DNA from: Nocardioides sp.
GTDB taxonomy: Bacteria > Actinomycetota > Actinomycetes > Propionibacteriales > Nocardioidaceae
DNA length: 11,220 nucleotides
Assembly (NCBI GenBank): GCA_003519585.1
Contig: DOWL01000029.1
Coordinates: 1 to 11,220, forward strand
Direction: 5' to 3'
This document shows, piece after piece, positions 1 to 5,834 of this stretch. Positions within the stretch are counted from its first letter, which is position 1, and each line of letters begins with the position of its first letter. The notes under the pieces were generated by a model. That model was given only the letters and a program-made list of their open reading frames with translations. It made no database searches and was not told the DNA's origin. Position numbers and translations under genes: made by a program.

Positions 1-486
1 GACGTAGACCGCGTGCCGGGTGACCGTGAGGTCGTTGAGGAATCGAGCGGTGCCGTCGGTCGACGGGAAGGAGAAGGTCGCGACGACGGCGCCGCTCTCG
101 GCGTCCTGCGCGCGCACCTCGCCGGTCGGCCCGCCCGCGACCCAGAGCAGGTCACGACGGCGGTCGTAGTCGACGCCGACCGCCACGCGGCCGGGTGCTC
201 CGGGGGCCAGTACCTCGCCGTCCCCGTCGCGCGGGCCGGCGACGTAGATCGCGCCGTCGGCGAGCGAACCGGCGTACAAGCGTTTCCCGTCGGTGGTGAT
301 CCCCTCGGGCTGCCATCCGTCGGGCAGGTCGATCTGCGCCGGGCCGTGTGCGTGCCCGGGACTGTGTCCGTGATTGTGCTCGTGACTGTGCCCGTGACCG
401 CCGCGGGCGACGGCGACAGGTGCGGCCGCCAGGACGAGCACCAGTGCGGCGACACCGGTCAGGTGGATACGGCGGAGGTGGAGCAT
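1..486 (-). CDS. Secreted SMP-30-like beta-propeller protein with His-rich linker (3' end outside the window)
   Basis: The reading frame is open from ATG at 486 to the left edge: 162 codons seen, no stop reached. A GGGAGGA ribosome site (complement of 492-498) precedes the ATG by about 5 nt. Residues 1-28 form a signal peptide: an Arg-containing start, a hydrophobic core, and Ala-rich ...VAVA. Residues 29-48 follow with eight histidines alternating with Gly/Ser/Glu/Asn. From residue 52 the sequence resembles actinobacterial SMP-30/gluconolactonase-like propellers, sometimes labelled 'superoxide dismutase' in databases: PDGWQPEGITTDGKRLYAGSLADGAIY, then a repeat ending LLWVAGG and the FLNDLTVT motif. 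It probably acts outside the membrane. The His-rich stretch suggests metal binding, but that is inference. Its substrate cannot be told. It is transcribed divergently from the metallo-hydrolase gene at 654. Confidence 0.85.
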   Translation of the reverse strand, partial: MLHLRRIHLTGVAALVLVLAAAPVAVARGGHGHSHEHNHGHSPGHAHGPAQIDLPDGWQPEGITTDGKRLYAGSLADGAIYVAGPRDGDGEVLAPGAPGRVAVGVDYDRRRDLLWVAGGPTGEVRAQDAESGAVVATFSFPSTDGTARFLNDLTVTRHAVYV

Positions 487-653
487 GGGGGTCCTCCCGA
501 GGTGGATGGGGTCCTTCGACCCTCCTGAGTGCCTCAGTACGCGGTCAAGTGGATCGTCGTGATCTCACCCAACTCTCACGATCGCCCGCCTGACCGGTCC
601 TGGGCTTCTTAGAAACGGTCGCGCCGCTCGGGGGTACCTGACACATTGACTCG
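487..653. promoter_or_regulatory. Divergent intergenic region with a small inverted repeat
   Basis: This 167-bp gap separates two divergent genes and must hold both promoters. Visible elements are a perfect 5+5 inverted repeat, CTGAG-TGC-CTCAG (525-537), and a short hairpin GGGTC-CTTC-GACCC (509-522) in the leader of the leftward gene. A TTGACC hexamer on the minus strand (543-548) could be a -35 box, but no good -10 stands at the right spacing. I cannot place a promoter for the rightward gene. Confidence 0.35.
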
Positions 654-1403
654 GTGCTGAGCGAGGTGGCTGACGGTGTCTGGGTCCAACAGAGTGCGTG
701 GGTGTGGAGTAACGCCACCGTGGTGCGTGGTGAGGACGGACTGGTCCTGGTCGATCCCGGCATCGACGGCGCCGAGCTCAACGAGCTTGCCGACGAGCTC
801 GTTCGACTCGATGTCCCTGTGGTGGCAGGGCTCTCAACCCACCTCCACTGGGACCACCTGCTCTGGCACGACCGGTTCGGCGACGTACCCCGGTTCGCCA
901 TGCCGGCGAGCGTCGAGGCGGTCGGCGCGGCCCGGGAGCGGGCACAGGCGATGGCGGCGGAGAGTGCGTCCGGCATCCCGCTCGAGCTGATCGGGCACCT
1001 CACGCCGTTGCCGGCGGACGGGGGACCGGTGCCGGGCGAGGTCATGGAACACGAGGCGCACGCCATCGGGCACGCGGCGCTGCTCCTGGCGGACCGGGGC
1101 GTCCTGATCGCTGGCGACATGCTGTCCGACGTCCTGATCCCGTTCCTCGACCCGCGACGCCCCGGCCAGTTGGCTGCGTACGAGGGCGCCCTCGACCTGC
1201 TCGCCGATGCGTGCGGTCACGTCGAGGTGCTGATCCCTGGCCACGGCGCGACAGCCACCGGGCCCGAGGTGGCGGCTCGCCTCGCCGCCGACCGGGCCTA
1301 CCTCGACGCCCTGCGGCAAGGGGTGGAGCCCGCCGACCCGCGACTCGAGCAGGAGTGGCTCGCCGGGCCACATCGGGCAAACGTCGACCTGGCCAGCAGC
1401 TGA
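654..1403 (+). CDS. MBL-fold metallo-hydrolase
   Basis: A 249-residue metallo-beta-lactamase-fold hydrolase, probably cytoplasmic since no signal peptide is seen. The metal ligands are clear: HLHWDH at residues 63-68 (the HxHxDH motif), then by position His140 (AIGHAAL), Asp155 (LIAGDM) and His197 (IPGHG). The beginning, VWVQQSAWVWSNATVV...LVDPGID, is the usual first beta hairpin with the conserved Asp34. The length is normal for single-domain members. The start is GTG at 654. The in-frame stop TGA at 639-641 excludes all but ATT upstream, and no Shine-Dalgarno lies close, so the mRNA may be leaderless or the true start slightly internal. The substrate cannot be inferred; lactonases, glyoxalase-II-like and persulfide dioxygenases share this fold. 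Confidence 0.9.
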   Translation: MLSEVADGVWVQQSAWVWSNATVVRGEDGLVLVDPGIDGAELNELADELVRLDVPVVAGLSTHLHWDHLLWHDRFGDVPRFAMPASVEAVGAARERAQAMAAESASGIPLELIGHLTPLPADGGPVPGEVMEHEAHAIGHAALLLADRGVLIAGDMLSDVLIPFLDPRRPGQLAAYEGALDLLADACGHVEVLIPGHGATATGPEVAARLAADRAYLDALRQGVEPADPRLEQEWLAGPHRANVDLASS

Positions 1404-1569
1404 GCCGGGTTCGGCCTCGGACCTGACCCCTCGGAGCCATGGCGGATGGCCGTTCGGATGATCTTGACGCGCTTCCGGCACGTCGCTGTCAAACCTCCTT
1501 TACGGTCGAAGCATCTGGGTCCCAACTCGGTCGGACCGCCGCGAAAATTCTGAAGGGAACGACGGCCCC
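1404..1569. other. Intergenic region upstream of the pilin gene
   Basis: This 166-bp stretch has no credible gene. It holds the pilin leader, a ribosome site GAAGGGA about 10 nt before the pilin ATG, and a weak hairpin GGTCC...GGACC (1518-1537). A possible -35 TTGAC lies near 1460-1470, but no convincing -10 follows. Confidence 0.4.
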
Positions 1570-1779
1570 ATGTCTGGCTACCTCCGCTCGCTGCTCGGCT
1601 CGCGCACGACCAAGGACTCCGAGCGTGGCGCCTCGGCTGTCGAGTACGGCCTCCTCATCGCCGGCATCGCAGCGCTGATCGTCGTCGTGGTCTTCGCCTT
1701 CGGCGGGAGCCTCAAGGGCATCTTCACCAACACCTGCTCCAAGGTCACCGCCAGCGCGACCACCAAGTCCTGCAGCTGA
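1570..1779 (+). CDS. Flp-family (type IVb) pilin
   Basis: A 69-residue prepilin. The leader ends in ERG and is followed by ASAVEYGLLIAGIAALIVVVV. Prepilin peptidase would cut after Gly20, so Glu25 and Tyr26 become positions 5 and 6 of the mature pilin, the Flp signature pair. A single hydrophobic helix (about 24-45) is followed by a short tail with two cysteines (56 and 68) that could form a disulfide. Flp pilins polymerise into thin Tad pili used for adhesion or DNA uptake. No tad/cpa assembly genes are in the window, so this copy is either an outlier from a tad cluster elsewhere or part of a cluster beyond reach. The ATG at 1570 follows GAAGGGA at a slightly long spacing. Confidence 0.93.
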   Translation: MSGYLRSLLGSRTTKDSERGASAVEYGLLIAGIAALIVVVVFAFGGSLKGIFTNTCSKVTASATTKSCS

Positions 1780-1797
1780 CGCGAGGCATCCCTCCTC

Positions 1798-1844
1798 GTT
1801 CCGGAACAGCGCCGGAACAGGTCACGTCGGACGCTCGTCGGACG
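1798..1844. repeat. 11-bp-phased direct repeats and a 10-bp palindrome upstream of the secreted-protein gene
   Basis: CCGGAACAG occurs at 1801-1809 and 1812-1820, and CGTCGGACG at 1825-1833 and 1836-1844; both pairs repeat with an 11-bp period. GTTCCGGAAC (1798-1807) is a perfect palindrome overlapping the first copy, and CCGGAAC appears again at 1893-1899. Pairs of direct repeats one helical turn apart are what OmpR/PhoP-type and SARP regulators bind. The site lies about 80-125 bp before the ATG at 1925. A binding role is inferred. Confidence 0.5.
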
Positions 1845-1924
1845 GCACTCGGTGAGAGTGGATCCGGGCGAGAGGCATGCCAGTGGTGGCATCCGGAACT
1901 CCGCCGACACCAGGGGGAGTTCGC

Positions 1925-3043
1925 ATGCGTCAGTCACCGAGCTACGCCGAACGGGCGGGTCGCGTCGCGAGGGCGCGACTTCGGAGCTGGGTCGTCGTTG
2001 CCTTGGCCGTGCTGGTCGGCAACACGGCCTGGTCGCTCGGACTCTCCTCACCCGCGCACGCCGATCCAGGGGCGATCTCCGGAGCGATCCAGTTCCCGGC
2101 TGGGATGTTCCCGCCTGACATCGAGCCCGCCTTTCCGGACATCGCGGTCTTCGACCGCGGCGACGACGAGATCCACTACGAGGTCGTCGCCGTCTACGAC
2201 AACGTCGCTCCCGCGATCGATGCCGCGCTCAGCTGGGACGTCGACAGCTCTCAACTGCGCTGGACCCTGGTCGGCCCCCCGAACCCGACGTACCGCTTCT
2301 TCGTGTTCTGGTCCAGGTGGGTCTACACCGGTCCGATCCCGCACCAGGTGGACTCGAAGCAGTTCTGGCTCTCGTCGTCCTCGACGTCCCTGTTGCCGGA
2401 CATGAGCCAGGCGAGCGTCTACCCGGTGGGCACCAGCCCGCTGCAGTTCCACTGCGCCTACGGCTTCGAGGGCTGTGCCTCCGGGGGCGGCGGCAACACG
2501 CCTGCGGTCGGCGCTGGCACCCCGACGATCTCCGGTACGCCGCGGGTCGGGCAGCCGTTGACCGCCAACCCCGGTGCCTGGCAGCCCGCAGCGGCTCAGC
2601 TCACTTACCAGTGGATGCGTGACGGCGCCCCGATCTCGGGCGCCACCTCGACGACGTACCTGGCAGCCGCCGCCGACGCCGGGAGGAAGCTCAGCGTCAA
2701 GGTGACCGGCTCGCTGACCGGCTACACCGCGCAGTCGGCGACGAGCTCGCCGACGCAGGCAGTCGCCAGAGGCAAACTGGCAGCGCCGACGCCCAAGGTC
2801 ACGGGCCCGGCCAAGGTCGGCAAGAAGCTGACCGCCAAGGCGGGCAAGTGGAAGCCCGCGGGAGTGACACTGACCTATCAGTGGTTCGCCGACGGCAAGA
2901 AGATCGCGAAGGCGACTCGCTCGACGTACACGATCACCGGATCGGTCAAGGGCAAGAAGATCGTCGTGAAGGTCACCGGATCGAAGCCCGGCTACACCAC
3001 GGTCACGAAGGCGAGTCAGGCGACCACGAAGGTCAAGAGCTAG
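1925..3043 (+). CDS. Secreted protein with two C-terminal Ig-like repeats
   Basis: A 372-residue exported protein. I chose ATG at 1925 because AGGGGGAG (1912-1919) stands 5 nt before it and the product then starts with a basic n-region, a hydrophobic core (about 22-38) and an AHA signal-peptidase site near residue 46. An in-frame ATG at 1877 lacks a ribosome site. Residues about 47-195 form a domain I do not recognise, with a Cys pair at 177 and 184. Two repeats of about 82 residues follow (about 198-279 and 288-372). They share P.v.G.pr.VG..LTA..G.W.P....LTYQW..DG..I..AT..TY.........KL.VKVTGS..GYT. This bacterial Ig-like repeat is common in actinobacterial surface proteins. The second repeat is Lys-rich, which suggests wall or polyanion contact. 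No LPxTG anchor is present. The TAG stop lies inside the palindrome at 3039-3098. Confidence 0.85.
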   Translation: MRQSPSYAERAGRVARARLRSWVVVALAVLVGNTAWSLGLSSPAHADPGAISGAIQFPAGMFPPDIEPAFPDIAVFDRGDDEIHYEVVAVYDNVAPAIDAALSWDVDSSQLRWTLVGPPNPTYRFFVFWSRWVYTGPIPHQVDSKQFWLSSSSTSLLPDMSQASVYPVGTSPLQFHCAYGFEGCASGGGGNTPAVGAGTPTISGTPRVGQPLTANPGAWQPAAAQLTYQWMRDGAPISGATSTTYLAAAADAGRKLSVKVTGSLTGYTAQSATSSPTQAVARGKLAAPTPKVTGPAKVGKKLTAKAGKWKPAGVTLTYQWFADGKKIAKATRSTYTITGSVKGKKIVVKVTGSKPGYTTVTKASQATTKVKS

Positions 3044-3098
3044 TGGTCATGTCCGTTGATGCGGGACACCCGACGAATCAACGGAGGTGACCACTAGC
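3039..3098. repeat. 60-bp palindromic element between convergent genes; probable bidirectional terminator
   Basis: Arms of 22 bp (3039-3060 and 3077-3098) are complementary except for one G-U-type pair and one mismatch. The 16-nt centre can add a CGGG-ACA-CCCG mini-stem. The outer ends are GCTAG and CTAGC, and the left TAG is the stop codon of the secreted-protein gene. It sits between two converging genes, so it could end transcription from both sides. Its right arm plus loop (3067-3098) is 31/32 identical, in reverse orientation, to 4777-4808. That is not expected of an ordinary terminator and points to a dispersed or mobile repeat. Confidence 0.85.
3067..3098 (-). repeat. Left copy of 32-bp inverted repeat flanking the multicopper oxidase gene
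   Basis: The reverse complement starts GCTAGTGGTCACCTCC and ends TCGTCGGGTG. It matches 4777-4808 at 31 of 32 positions (a single C/T difference). The copies face each other across a 1.68-kb segment that contains only the oxidase gene. Homology stops abruptly at both ends. Confidence 0.85.
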
Positions 3099-3196
3099 GC
3101 ATCACCGGTCGTCGTGGTCGCGGACTGGCGGGCGGGTCGCGCGGTACGGCGTGCGAAGGCTCTGCTCCTCCGCTGCGGTCGGGCCGTGAGGTGGAG

Positions 3197-4741
3197 TCAT
3201 TCCGATGTCCGGTAGGAGAGCGTGGTCATCATGCCCGCCTCGGCGTGGTAGAGGTTGTGGCAGTGGGTCGCCCACTGGCCGGGATTGTCTGCTTCGAACT
3301 CCACCTCCAGAGTCGCCATGGGCCGGACGATGGCGGTGTCCTTCCGGACCCCTCCACGCGTCAGGGCGAAGGTGTGCCCGTGCACGTGCATCGGGTGGAA
3401 CATCATCGACTGGTTGACGAACCGCAGCCGGACCCGCTCGCCCTGCACCACGTCGAGCGGCTCGGTGTCGGGGAAGGTCCTGCCGTTGAGGGTCCAGCGG
3501 TAGGGCGCCATGGAGCCGCCCAACAGCAGGTCGTGGCGTCGGTCGGCGGATCGTCGGTCCAGCCGTGCCTCGTCGGTGGGCGAGAGATCGGTGCCCAGGA
3601 GCACCTGGCCGCCCAGTTCACGGATCTGGATGTCGGAGCTGGGTGGACGACCGGGTCCGGTGCGGATCACGGCCAGTCCCTGGCCCGACTTCCCCTCGGC
3701 GGAGGCGACCAGGGGGAACACGCCGTCACCGAGGGCGAGGGTGACGTCGAAGCGTTCGCCCATCCCGATCAGCAGGGCGTCGGTGGGCACCGGCTCGACC
3801 GGGAAGCCGTCGCTGTGGGTGATGGTCATCCGATGATCCCCGACGGCGAACCGGAACGCGGTGTCGGAGGCGGCGTTGACGATCCGGATCCGAACATGTT
3901 GATCGGGCTTGGCCGACAGTGTGACGGGACTGCTGGCGATCCGGCCGTTGACCAGGTAGTGCGGGTACGAGATGTCTCCTGCGCTGCCCAGCAGCGTGGA
4001 CTGCATGCCGCCCATCCCCTCCATCCCGCCGTTCGACGAGCCGCCGTCCATCGAGCCGTGGTCCATCCCCTCCATTCCGTTCATGTCGCCCATGGCGTCA
4101 TGCGCACCGTCGTCTCGCTGCAGGTCGACGAGGACTTCGTCGGGCGTGCGGCCGGTGCCGTCGATCCAGTCATCGAGGACGACGATCCACTCGGCGTCGT
4201 AGCGGCCGGGCTCGTGGGGGTCGTCGACGATCAGGACGCCGTAGAGGCCGCGGTCGAGCTGGACCCCGGAGTGCGGGTGGTAGAAGTAGGTGCCTGGGTC
4301 CGGGGCGGTGAACTCGTAGCGAAAGGTCGTCCCGGCATGGATCGGGTCCTGCGTGATGCCAGGGACGCCGTCCATGTCGTTGCGCAGCGCCACGCCGTGC
4401 CAGTGCACGCTCGTGTCGACCGGAAGCTGGTTCTCCACCTCGATCCGCAGGACGTCACCGGCGTCAGCGCGGAGCAACGGCCCGGGCGCCGTGTCGGCGT
4501 ACGCCCAGGTGGGCACCGCCGGGCCGCCGAGTTCCAGCGTCACCGGTCGAGGGGTCAGTCGGGCGGAGACCAGCCGACCACCGGCCCGCCGGCGCGTGGC
4601 CTCCGCGGCCGCGACCGCCTCGGCACCGGGGTCGACCTCCGAGCCGGTGGACCCGGTGCAGGCGGCCAGCCCGCCCAGTGAGGCGACCCCGGCCAGACCG
4701 ACGGCTCCGCGGAGGACTCCGCGGCGGGTGATCTCGGGCAA
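3197..4741 (-). CDS. Multicopper oxidase, Tat-exported lipoprotein
   Basis: A three-domain laccase/CueO-like oxidase that couples oxidation of Cu(I), other metals or phenols to reduction of O2 at the cell surface. With TTG at 4741 it has 514 residues. All four copper motifs are present: HWHG (113-116), HPHSG (155-159), HPMHVHGHTF (449-458) and HCHNLYHAEAGM (493-504), which carries the type-1 Cys494, His499 and Met504. A Met/His-rich insert (about 217-246, eight Met) resembles the CueO copper-binding region and favours cuprous oxidase activity. The N-terminus has TRRGVL and then a lipobox LAAC (Cys28), so Tat export and lipid anchoring are likely. TTG 4741 was preferred because AGGAG (4749-4753) stands 7 nt upstream; the earlier GTG at 4768 lacks a ribosome site. 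The gene follows the 47-residue membrane-protein gene in the same direction, 36 nt downstream. Confidence 0.95.
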   Translation of the reverse strand: MPEITRRGVLRGAVGLAGVASLGGLAACTGSTGSEVDPGAEAVAAAEATRRRAGGRLVSARLTPRPVTLELGGPAVPTWAYADTAPGPLLRADAGDVLRIEVENQLPVDTSVHWHGVALRNDMDGVPGITQDPIHAGTTFRYEFTAPDPGTYFYHPHSGVQLDRGLYGVLIVDDPHEPGRYDAEWIVVLDDWIDGTGRTPDEVLVDLQRDDGAHDAMGDMNGMEGMDHGSMDGGSSNGGMEGMGGMQSTLLGSAGDISYPHYLVNGRIASSPVTLSAKPDQHVRIRIVNAASDTAFRFAVGDHRMTITHSDGFPVEPVPTDALLIGMGERFDVTLALGDGVFPLVASAEGKSGQGLAVIRTGPGRPPSSDIQIRELGGQVLLGTDLSPTDEARLDRRSADRRHDLLLGGSMAPYRWTLNGRTFPDTEPLDVVQGERVRLRFVNQSMMFHPMHVHGHTFALTRGGVRKDTAIVRPMATLEVEFEADNPGQWATHCHNLYHAEAGMMTTLSYRTSE

Positions 4742-4776
4742 GGCAGAACTCCTGTCGGCGAAGGGCACGGTCGTGG

Positions 4777-4808
4777 GCTAGTGGTCATCTCCGTTGATTC
4801 GTCGGGTG
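4777..4808 (+). repeat. Right copy of 32-bp inverted repeat, inside the 3' end of the small membrane-protein gene
   Basis: This copy starts GCTAGTGGTCATCTCC and ends TCGTCGGGTG, 31/32 identical to the reverse complement of 3067-3098 and 20/22 to the left palindrome arm 3039-3060. Read on the minus strand it encodes the C-terminal residues TRRINGDDH and the TAG stop of the small gene. Unlike the left copy, it is not part of a palindrome. Confidence 0.85.
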
Positions 4809-4921
4809 CCGCGGAAGATCGCAAAGACCGCGACGACCACCATCGCCCAGAAGGCGACCATCGCCACGGTCATGAGCATCCAGCCGCCCCAGCCCATGGC
4901 GTCGTGGTACCAGCCCATCAT
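4778..4921 (-). CDS. Small single-span membrane protein (47 aa)
   Basis: ATG at 4921 opens a 47-codon frame ending with TAG at 4778-4780. AGGAG stands 9 nt before the ATG. The product begins MMGWYHDAMGWGGWMLM, continues with a hydrophobic span (about 15-36, Met/Val/Ala/Trp/Phe), and ends FRGTRRINGDDH. The Met-, Trp- and His-rich start next to a membrane helix resembles small actinobacterial membrane proteins (some with a SHOCT tail) found beside multicopper oxidases and copper two-component genes. A role in holding or sensing metal at the membrane is inference. It lies 36 nt upstream of the oxidase and is probably cotranscribed. The last nine residues and stop come from the repeat shared with 3067-3098, so the tail may have been acquired. 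Confidence 0.8.
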   Translation of the reverse strand: MMGWYHDAMGWGGWMLMTVAMVAFWAMVVVAVFAIFRGTRRINGDDH

Positions 4922-5063
4922 CGTCCTCAGCTCCTGCGCTTGCCCGGTGACTCCACGCTCGCCCCATCACCCCGTCTTCTCGATCGCGTTCGTGTGAAGG
5001 TTTGCTCAAGAAGCCCGTTCGGTTGGGCTTCGCCGACGGCTCGGAGAGGCCCGGGCTGCGACC
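4922..5063. promoter_or_regulatory. Divergent promoter region with an operator-like inverted repeat
   Basis: This gap of about 140 bp separates the leftward small-protein/oxidase unit from the rightward two-component genes. GAAGCCC-(8)-GGGCTTC at 5010-5031 is a perfect 7+7 inverted repeat, a possible operator for the adjacent response regulator. TTGAGC on the minus strand (5004-5009) could be a -35 for the leftward unit, but no clear -10 was found for either direction. Confidence 0.45.
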
Positions 5064-5834
5064 ATGACGCCTATGGGCGATGACGCGATGGGCGCCGCAG
5101 CCATGCCGGGAGCCTGTGTCGGCGAGGCGCGTCCCCGGTCGGGTCTGCGGGCGATGGTGGTCGAGGACGAGACCCGGCTCGCCGGGCTCATCGGCAGCTA
5201 CCTCGAGCGTGACGGCTTCGAGGTGAGCCTGGTCCACGACGGACGTGAGGCCGTGGACACCGCTCGGGAGGTCGACCCGGATGTGGTGGTGCTCGACCTC
5301 GGCCTGCCCGGTCTGGACGGCATCGAGGTCTGTCGGCGGCTGCGCACCTTCTCCGACGCCTATGTCGTGATGCTGACCGCGCGCAGCGAGGAGGTCGACA
5401 CGCTCATCGGGCTCTCGGTCGGTGCGGACGACTACATGACCAAGCCCTTCAGTCCTCGTGAGCTGATGGCACGAGTGCAGGCCATGCTGCGCCGGCCGCG
5501 GCAGCCAGGGGCGGTCGAGGCCCTGGAAGGCCGACGTACCTTCGGTGCGTTGGTCATCGATCCGCTCGGACGCGACGTGTGGTTGTCGGGGGCGCCGGTG
5601 GCGCTGACTCGGACCGAGTTCGACCTTCTCGTAACGCTGTCGGAGCGGCCGCGGATGGCCTTCAGCCGTCGACAGCTCATCGAGGCCGTGTGGGGTCCTG
5701 CCTGGGTGGGCGACGAGCACCTGGTCGACGTACATATCGGCCACTTGCGCCGCAAGCTGGAGGACGATGCCACCCAGGGGCGATTCGTCCGCACGGTGCG
5801 CGGTGTCGGCTACCGCATGGGTGTCGGGCAGTGA
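5064..5834 (+). CDS. OmpR-family two-component response regulator
   Basis: A 256-residue DNA-binding response regulator. The receiver domain begins about residue 28 (LRAMVVEDETRL, acidic pair Glu34/Asp35). The phospho-accepting Asp is Asp78 in VVVLDLGLPGLDG, followed by the VVMLTA and DYMTKPF switch motifs. The C-terminal half is a winged helix: LTRTEFDLLVTL, the recognition region VDVHIGHLRRKLE, and the terminal GVGYRMG wing. The receiver normally starts within about five residues of the N-terminus. ATG 5064 therefore leaves an extension of about 27 residues, and ATG 5103 or 5154 could be the real start; none has a strong ribosome site at good spacing (GGAGAGG at 5043-5049 is 14 nt before 5064). 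The stop overlaps the kinase start (GTGA). It probably controls the divergent oxidase unit. Confidence 0.94.
   Translation: MTPMGDDAMGAAAMPGACVGEARPRSGLRAMVVEDETRLAGLIGSYLERDGFEVSLVHDGREAVDTAREVDPDVVVLDLGLPGLDGIEVCRRLRTFSDAYVVMLTARSEEVDTLIGLSVGADDYMTKPFSPRELMARVQAMLRRPRQPGAVEALEGRRTFGALVIDPLGRDVWLSGAPVALTRTEFDLLVTLSERPRMAFSRRQLIEAVWGPAWVGDEHLVDVHIGHLRRKLEDDATQGRFVRTVRGVGYRMGVGQ

Noticed and set aside
1404..1569. Possible cyclic-di-GMP riboswitch before the pilin gene (TCAAACC word, paired GGTCC/GGACC)
   Set aside because: The conserved core and second helix of the GEMM motif are not present; only a generic short stem can be drawn.
1877..1924. Earlier in-frame ATG for the secreted protein
   Set aside because: It has no ribosome site and would add 16 residues before a normal signal peptide; ATG 1925 has AGGGGGAG at the right distance.
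3049..3090. Tiny + strand ORF (13 codons) within the palindrome, and a perfect GGAGGTGA at 3083-3090
   Set aside because: The ORF is a by-product of the palindrome, and the Shine-Dalgarno-like word has no start codon at usable spacing.
3191..4681. A 496-codon open frame on the + strand opposite the oxidase
   Set aside because: It is antisense to a protein with all four copper motifs. Its translation has no recognisable domain, and its openness follows from the high-GC codon bias of the real gene.
5579..5830. Extension of the histidine kinase frame upstream of GTG 5831
   Set aside because: It overlaps the response regulator's DNA-binding domain; the GTGA overlap gives the natural start.
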